A DNA stretch of 64,000 nt from Uranotaenia lowii (Eukaryota > Arthropoda > Insecta > Diptera > Culicidae): contig NC_073691.1 in the NCBI RefSeq assembly GCF_029784155.1, positions 90,726,722 through 90,790,721 of the forward strand, read 5' to 3'. Shown piece by piece: positions 57,413 to 64,000 of the stretch. The translations under genes were made by a program, and so were the position numbers. The notes beneath the pieces are model-generated. The model saw nothing but the letters and a program-made list of their open reading frames with translations. It had not been told where the DNA came from and searched no databases. Numbering within the stretch: the stretch's first letter is position 1; each line of letters begins with the position of its first letter.

Positions 57413-59785
57413 ATGAATTGCATGATTGCTGAATGTTCCGAAAGTTTCTCTTCTAATCTCGAATATTTCGTCCACTTAGAGGAAATTCCTAGAATTCCAA
57501 AATATGATTTTCGTTATGAAAGTACTTTTCAAAACTGTCCTCAGATATTCAATAAATGACAGCGGTTCAAGAAACATGTAGTAAACCATAAGTTTCTAGC
57601 GCAACAACCATCTGATCACAATCAAAGCAATAATTTAAATGAACAATCAGAGTGCAATAACTTGAAAACAAGAAGACTAGATACTCATTTAATTGAGAAT
57701 GCAGGTCTATCCAATCAGCAAGAAGATTCTGCAACTAATAATACGATTCAAAGTACACACAAAGTCGAACTGACCTTTACTTTTGATGACCCTGGACAGA
57801 CTAAGATAGCTTCAGTTAATTTCACATTAAATATATATATATGCATAAATTTTATGTGACTTTTTTTTAAAACTTGTTTTATTTTTTTAAAGGTATGCAT
57901 ATACGGCACAACATAACCAGAAAGGATGTTTACTTCATCCAAAGCGAAGTCAATAAGATAACTTCAAAATTGGCGTGCGTAATTGAAGACTTGACCTTAG
58001 ACGTTACAGATGCAGAAGTTAGTTTCAAGTTAAAAAACACCTTTGTACTATAAAAAACTTGTTCAAAAGCTTCACCACAGATCATAAATTGTTTAAATAT
58101 TTGGAAAACTTAAATTGCTTTGCATTGCCTTCTATCATCACTACAACACAACACAACACAACACAACAACATATCGATAGATTTCGAATTTGAACCAAAA
58201 CAAAATTTTCTTCTATTGATGCCATTAGAATTTCAAATCAAAGCATTTTTCAAATCTCCAAATATTCTGCAAGCCACGCTTGATAATACTTCAAAGCTTA
58301 AATAGTCATTAGATATTAAAAACTTTGTCAATGGAAGTCTATGGCGTTCAATTGAAAATTAATATCAAAATGATATCATTTTACCAGTCTGGCTGTATAG
58401 CCGATATATCAAAAATGTTGGTATAAACAGGCTGATTAATGAAATGATTAGCAAATTTAAAGAAATTGAAACTAAAGTAATGTTTTGTTTGATGTAAATG
58501 GACAAACCATCATGATAAGATTTGTGCTATCTTTGCTACAAGGAGATAATCTTGGAATCCACACTATGCTCATGTTGGCTGGTGGATTCAATGCAAGATT
58601 CTATTGTCGATTTTGCAAAAGACCAAAAGAGTTGTTAAAAAATGATACACACGAATTTTCTGATTACAAGAGGAACAAAACTAATTACAATGAAGATTCG
58701 CTCATCGCCAATCAAAGTGAAACAGGGATATCGGAGAACTCCGTTTTTAATGACCTTCCGTCCTTTCATGTGGTAGAAAACAAGAGCGTTGATCCTATGC
58801 ATAATCTATTTTCTCAAGGTATTTGTAAACTTGGACTGACAGAAGTTTTAAATTATTGTATTTTTAAGAAGGGTTACATCAACTTAAAACAATTGAATTT
58901 ACAAAGGCAGATAATAGCTAAAACTTGTATTGACGAGGAACTGAAGCGTATGCCAGATATTGGAGAAATATATATTCCTAAACAAAAACAGAAATCTGTT
59001 ACATTCAAAATGACTTCTAGTGAGATGCGCTGTTTCACACTATTGGTAGGAGAATTTGTTCCACACGAAGATATGGTTTGGAAGTACTGTTTGTGTTTGA
59101 TAGATTGATAGATTTATGCCTGTAAAGATCTTTTTCAAACTCTGACATAACAAGGCTTAAAAATGAAATTGATGCACAGCATCAAATGTTTGTTGAGCTT
59201 TTTGGAAAAGATTTAAAACCCAAACATCATGTTAGAACACACCATCCAACAATTATAGAAACATCTGGTCCTGTTGCGAACATGATGTGCTTTAGAAATG
59301 AAGCGAAACATCGAGGCTTCAAACAGTATACACATGTTACATCGTCCTGCAAAAATATATGCTACACGTTATGCATAAAAGCTAGCTTGAAATTTTGCTA
59401 TGATCTTCTCAATAAAAATTTTTTCACAAAAGAAATTATGGGAGACTTTGAATTATGTGATATGAAATGTAGACACTATTTCGATAAAATTGTACAACCA
59501 ATTCAAACAAATATTAAATTCGAAAATGTCAATTGTAGCAGTTCAGTTGAGTTCAAGGGAACATTATACAAAAGAGGTAGCATTTTGGTTAAATTAGAAA
59601 ATTCTATTATAAACTTACACGAAATTGTAGAAATGGTTTTGAATGGAGAGGAACTTTATATTGTTTGCGATTACTGGGAAGTGGGAATATACAACAACCA
59701 CTTCTTGGCATATGAAGCCAAAAGAAGTACATCGCAATTATTTATTTTTGAAATCAATTTCTTCGAAGCCCACCATTCGAATTAA
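57413..59785 (+). pseudogene. Zinc-finger DDE-like transposase of the 6-kb transposon, broken
   Basis: From the ATG at 57413 there are two degenerate C2H2 fingers (CMIAEC...; NCPQIF...RFKKHVVNH, with a stop between). After an intron (acceptor TTAAAG near 57892) comes HNITRKDVYFIQSEVNKITS. Then LMPLEFQIKAFFKSPNILQA (58217) and NGSLWRSIEN. From 58485 it is open: LLQGDNLGIHTM (putative second catalytic Asp), FYCRFCK (CxxC), FHVVENKSVDPMHNLF and SSEMRCFTLLVGEFVPHEDM. After a break at 59108-59135 it runs to 59785 with LKPKHHVRTHHPTIIETSGP and FRNEAKHRGFK (putative Glu). The block with the first Asp, expected between LWRSIEN and GDNLG, is not found. An (ACAAC)n run at 58143 adds a frame problem. 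Confidence 0.65.
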
Positions 59786-60246
59786 ATTTCATTTCCGGTA
59801 GATTTATGTTTAGAGTGAAAAATAGTTTTAATAATTGTTGTTAGAATTAAGAAAGCATTTTGAATTAGAATTAAGTTTGTATTGTAAAATGATAGCATTT
59901 TAGAAAGTTTTAAATAAAGCATTAATCATTCGATAACGTTTATTAATTTTTTTTTTTTGAATTCAGAACACTAAGCTCAAATGAAAGAAACAAAAATTCA
60001 ATTAGAAAAGCAATGCTCTAGAACGACCATTTCAAGTTTCACTCCATATGAAATTAACTAGAAATTAACTTGAAACTTACTTAGAAATTCAGATAAATTT
60101 CATTCGAACGTCATAGTGTAATCCACTTGACCGGTCACTTAAGTGCATTCACTTGACCCATCACTTAAAATTCAAATGAGTTTACGTATGGCGAGAATCC
60201 ACTACAGATGTCACTTATTTTTTAAGTGAAAATTATTTTGCGTGTA

Positions 60247-62300
60247 GAATTCCTCCATAACCTTTCTAAAGCGTTTGAACCACTGGAATAAGCAACAACA
60301 AATTCACAAACAAATCGGCGCCATATCGCTCGCCGGAAACATCACCATCATCAAAACATACAAATTCATCGCATCTGCGCCCGCTTTCAGGATAACCCCA
60401 CGGAAATGAGCGCACAATATGGCCAAACATACAAAAATGATTATCATCTTTCTTAGAAGATCCGGCGTCGTCTACGGACCGACAAAGCTACAAATCATTC
60501 CTGAAGCGAAATGAGCAGCATTTGAGAGATGAGCTTTCCTTCCTTCCTAAGGCCAATCGATTAGGAATAAATGTGCTTACAATTTGCTAGCACTTCGAAG
60601 AAACGGGATGAATGAATCCAAAATAAAAGCATTTTCTGAGTAGAGGATACAGAAAACCTCAAACTGATGTTCTGAACTATTCAAGTTATTAATTATTAGT
60701 AAATCATAATTTCATTTCACAGTTTAAATATTAAATTATTATTTTATAAACACAGTTACTTTCAATGATTGATGGATTACGATGGGCTTCTCTGAGTTAT
60801 GCAAACTTTCCTTCATACGAAATTGCCTACAATGGAATTCCAATCAATATTTCAAACCGGGGATCTCACACGATAAGAATATCTCAATCTAGCCTTTGCG
60901 CGTTTCTCTAAATTCGCTTCTTCTACCACCATTTGGGCATGTGATTGCCGTTTCCCGATCAACAATGGGCAAGATTTCCAACCAAATGGTTTCCTTTCAT
61001 CATTCAACTTGAGTGCTTTAAAGTTGTTTGAACTCCCCCTCCGGAAAGTGTACCATGGGCCCACAACCAACCTCGAGGCTACATTCAGGCGCCCATCAGC
61101 AGCGGTTGTCCAGGAGGAAGCGCCTCGGTCGTTCCCTCTAAGACTGAGTGATTCTAGTTTTCGGCTTGTTGTTCTTCCAATCTCGATAGACATCTTCGGC
61201 AACTTCAAGGACAACAAGAATGCTGAACCGACGACTATGGGAATGGCCTTCTGGGATGTTGGCTGCTGCCTTTGCTACTGCTGCTGTTGATAATGATGAT
61301 GATGATGATGATGGAAATTCCAACACAATAGAATCAAACACAATGGAAAATCTATCCATCTTCTCAACTGCTATAGGTAGGAGGCATAAACACATGTACA
61401 TCACACTTCCATCTATTCTTATCGATTGCCAGAAGATACACACAAGTGTGCCATCTTCCATCCCGACGATTCCCAGAACGGCAAAAGGTGCTGGCTCTAG
61501 GTATTACGTCCATACATACCTACATACATTGGTGCCTGGAGCATGCTTGATATTTTCCACTAGTGAAGTACCTACACGTTCCTACACATATGTATGTACG
61601 AAACTGTCAAATCGGGGGCACCCCACTAATGTTGCAAATCGATGACAGTCGGAAGCCGACACCTTTGCCTACACCATGGCTTACTTCGAGTGTAGCCCAT
61701 TCATTGAAAGGAAACACTAGATAGCTATGCAGGGATATGCATGTATTTATGTAACCTACCTATCAATATACTGTCATTGGAAATTATTGAAATGAATCTT
61801 TAAATAGCAAACAATTTTTCATTTCAAGGTCACTAAGAAGATCAGAAATTTTGTTATGATTAATGTAAATTAACAATCTATTAATTGCACTCAAGTTTGC
61901 AATTAGAGCGTGCTTATGAGAGCAGAGCAGGTACAAAACACTTTTTTTCGTGCGTTTTACAGAGTTTGCACTAAAACTGGTTTCAAGTTTTGTATCAGTT
62001 ATAAGAAAAGTTTGATAGCAGCACGTTATCCAAGTATACGGGAAAATTTTGCCTGTGCGGCGTGTTTAGAAGCAGAGAAGATTAACGTCGTCGGATCGTA
62101 CCATAGACGTCACCAATGAAAAGGGCCTATTTGTGAAGCAATTTGACGGCGAGCAACAGACGGCTTCGACTACGAAAAAGCATAAGCAGCCATAGGCGGG
62201 TTCATCAGTGAAGGCGAAACCAATTACAGTGGCTGCACTTTGCAGAAAAAATACGTTAAACGTTTGTGGATTGCATGAAGAGAACCGTTCTTTGACGGAA
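60247..62300. other. Intergenic, no supported genes
   Basis: Contains a (GAT)n microsatellite at 61288-61313. Overlapping open frames on both strands occur at 60852-61645; they read each other's shadow and show no family motif. A stretch at 61910-62290 has codon-like runs (ENFACAACLEAEKINVVGSY; later RTIDVTNEKGLFVKQFDG) in different frames. It might be a decayed coding sequence, but I do not recognise it. Confidence 0.4.
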
Positions 62301-62583
62301 TTATGGGATTTCATAGTATTCCGTACACGACATAACTTGAACATAATTCCTAAAATTCACTCGGTCCACGGCAACCGTTCTCCAAATTCTCGGACATCCT
62401 ACATTCGCCAGATCACGCTTCACTTGGTCTAACCACCTCGCTCTTTGCAGCCCTGCTCGTCTTGTTCCTACCGGATTCGTAACGAACTCCTGTTTTGCAG
62501 AACAGTCGTCCGGCATTCTCGTAACATGTCCTGCCCAGCGTATCCGGCCAGCCTTCACCATCTTCTGGATACTGGGTTCGCCG
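62301..62583 (-). pseudogene. LINE ORF2 C-terminus (RTE-like), interrupted copy
   Basis: Minus strand: SIQKMVKAGRIRWAGHVTRM, then RRAGLQRARWLDQVKRDLAN and WRTVAVDRVNFRNYV, the typical last 90 residues of endonuclease/reverse transcriptase LINEs of RTE-like type. The preceding residues (RRKNYELARLYGEP) are on the other side of a transposon, at 63952-64000. The stop codon is at 62301. Confidence 0.8.
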
Positions 62584-63951
62584 CCATGTGGTTTATGTAG
62601 AGGTGGGGACAAGACTACCCTTGCACGAGTGTGGGAATCAGTTTTTTCAATGTTTTGATTGCTACGTCACAAACGTTCACGGGCGTCTCGACGTAGGAGT
62701 CGCCTTGCGACGACAATTTTCATACGTACATAATACCATCGAGCTTGGGTATCCAGTGGAAGCCATAATAATCAAAGTACTTATGTTCAAAATTGAATCT
62801 TATGCCATATTCGTTTTCATCTGGTGGAAAGATGGTTGTGCACCAACTGCTGTCATCTTCATATAAAAAAAACGCTTTGACAGCACTTGGTGCACTACCG
62901 GTGCACCACCAGGATGAAAACGAATATGGCATTATTATCCTTCCTTGTAAATGCGATTAAATAATTTCCGAATGATTCCAAATACTAACACAACTCGTAC
63001 TGTTTATGCAATTTGAGTAGTTCAATTATGAAATTTTTGTTAGAAATTCGACAAACTGGCACTAAACTTTTTTTAAAAAGGTGATCTTACATTTTGCATT
63101 CTATATAGGCAACCGCCCGTCCGGAGTATACGTATTCACCACATGTAGACTTCGGACCAACCAGATTTCATTGTATAGGTTAAGGTAGTGCCACCTCTAT
63201 CCCGGTACTACTTCTCCTAAATAATGAAATGTTGCGGGGTAAAGTATGGTGTACGTTAATAAGTTTCCTCGCAAAAATTTCTTTCGCTCTTTTCAACATC
63301 TGTAAATTTTCTCCTCACTTCTTTATCCATCTTTATCAATTCCAGATCTACATTTCATCGATATGCCGAAAAATAAATTACAAAAAATATAGGCATTTTC
63401 GGAATTTCGAAACAGAAGCTGTTTATAGAAATGATAAAATAATTTTTATATGTGTTCCCAAAAATGAAAACTGACTAAGGATTTTTATTTTAAGACTAAT
63501 TTCGAACGGATTCCTCAACATATTCTGCTCCGCCCGCTTCTTCTAGGAACTTTTGATGCACCAAAAAGCGGCCGTTGCTGCTGGTTCCGATTTCATAAGA
63601 GTTTTTGTCGGAAGAAAAAATTGGAAGCAATCGAATCCTTTTGCAGCGGAATCCGTCAAACTGCTTCGAAAACCCGAAAAATGAAATTGAAAATTAAAAT
63701 TTTAAACGCACCGAGAATCATTTCGCATTCCACAACACGACGGCATCTTGAAAACTTAGTAACAAGCTTTCATTGTAACGCCAATAACAAACATTCTGTG
63801 ACGTTGCTACGGTTTCATTGGTGCGTTGAATGTTCGCCACCGCGACGGCGCGGCGTCGTGTTACGTCACAATCGTTCATAAACAACTGTATGGATACAAC
63901 GAACTAACACTACAGTATTTGGTTGTCCCCACCTATAGATAAACCACATGG
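62584..63951. mobile_element. TIR DNA transposon with 9-bp target duplication
   Basis: CCATGTGGTTTATGTAGAGG at the left and, inverted, CCATGTGGTTTATCTATAGG at the right; 29-bp TIRs with two differences. The duplication GGTTCGCCG lies at 62575-62583 and 63952-63960. LINE codons on both sides join correctly once the element and one duplication are removed. The 1.37-kb interior has no recognised transposase. A 9-bp duplication suits Mutator- or Merlin-like elements, while the CATG...AGGTGG terminus also recalls P. Unassigned. Confidence 0.8.
62803..62931. mobile_element. Short palindromic MITE with TTA duplication
   Basis: TGCCATATTCGTTTTCATC at the left, exact inverse at the right, with GGTGCAC palindromic matter in the loop. 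TTA lies on both sides (62800-62802 and 62932-62934). 129 bp, nested inside the 62584-63951 element. Confidence 0.8.
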
Positions 63952-64000
63952 GGTTCGCCGTAGAGTCGCGCGAGCTCGTAGTTCTTCCTTCGTCTTCACA
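63952..64000 (-). pseudogene. LINE ORF2 (RTE-like), upstream piece at window edge
   Basis: Minus-strand frame RRRKNYELARLYGEP continues into SIQKMVKAG at 62583 after the transposon. It runs out of the window. Confidence 0.7.

Larger units (their letters stand above)
54203..60244 (+). mobile_element. 6.0-kb two-gene DNA transposon (SAMD3-like plus DDE-like transposase)
   Basis: The left end CACATGATTTTTCACTTAAA and inverted right end CACGCAAAATAATTTTCACT match except for a short gap. TA flanks both (54201-54202 and 60245-60246). Inside both ends stand many CACTTGAA/TTCAAGTG half sites (left 54275-54385, right 60120-60230), likely transposase-binding arrays. Two spliced genes on the plus strand fill the interior. 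CAC-starting ends and a GD...CxxC transposase block recall CACTA/Chapaev-like or Kyakuja-Dileera-Zisupton-like elements. The superfamily is not assigned. Confidence 0.75.

Noticed and set aside
60852..61645. Overlapping open frames of 93-141 codons on both strands
   Set aside because: They shadow each other, carry low-complexity Ser or Asp runs from a GAT microsatellite, and show no family motif or splice borders.

Overview
The window looks like repeat-rich nuclear DNA of a dipteran insect, most likely a mosquito. This is an inference from the mix of elements: an ITmD37E-type Tc1/mariner family, R1-, Jockey- and I-type non-LTR retrotransposons, BEL/Pao and copia LTR elements, an AT-rich background and short introns with GTAAG/TTTCAG borders. 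I see no confident single-copy host gene. Nearly everything that can be recognised is a transposable element or its remains, and the main information lies in how they are nested.

Layout. 1-6153: fragments of three unrelated LINE reverse transcriptases. The first is split by a 1.4-kb non-autonomous insertion with a (CAAA)n tail; an ITmD37E piece lies between the first and second. 5095-22367: an R1-like LINE opened by about 15.7 kb of later insertions. These are a poly-A retrocopy with an FP-type domain (minus strand), a 10.4-kb non-coding LTR retrotransposon inside it (6394-16803, minus), three DNA elements inside the LTR element (piggyBac-like 10318-11736, a long-TIR element 12931-14201, hAT-like 14470-16489), and a full-length Jockey element (17125-21625). 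22368-32070: sparse sequence with a second ITmD37E copy, a copia gag fragment, a 20-21-bp minisatellite and a LINE scrap. 32121-40620: a zeste-like Myb/SANT gene remnant split by about 7.2 kb that includes a second Jockey copy. 41240-45175: an I-type LINE that keeps endonuclease and RNase H but has lost most of its reverse transcriptase. 45181-48264: a tRNA-derived SINE head, then a decayed LTR element. 48371-51305: MITEs and a BEL/Pao element whose two 712-bp LTRs are inverted relative to each other but flanked by a perfect 5-bp duplication. 52800-54175: hairpin MITEs. 54203-60244: a 6.0-kb DNA transposon with CACGCAAAAT-type termini and two spliced genes, one SAMD3-like and one zinc-finger/DDE-like transposase. 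60247-64000: sparse sequence, then a LINE tail interrupted by a TIR element with a 9-bp target duplication.

The two Jockey copies are the only elements with long intact reading frames. Each has ORF1 (gag-like, zinc knuckles) overlapping ORF2 (endonuclease and reverse transcriptase). The most unusual objects are the two-gene 6-kb transposon, the inverted-LTR BEL element, and the coding-free LTR element whose two LTRs lie 10 kb apart and share one target duplication.
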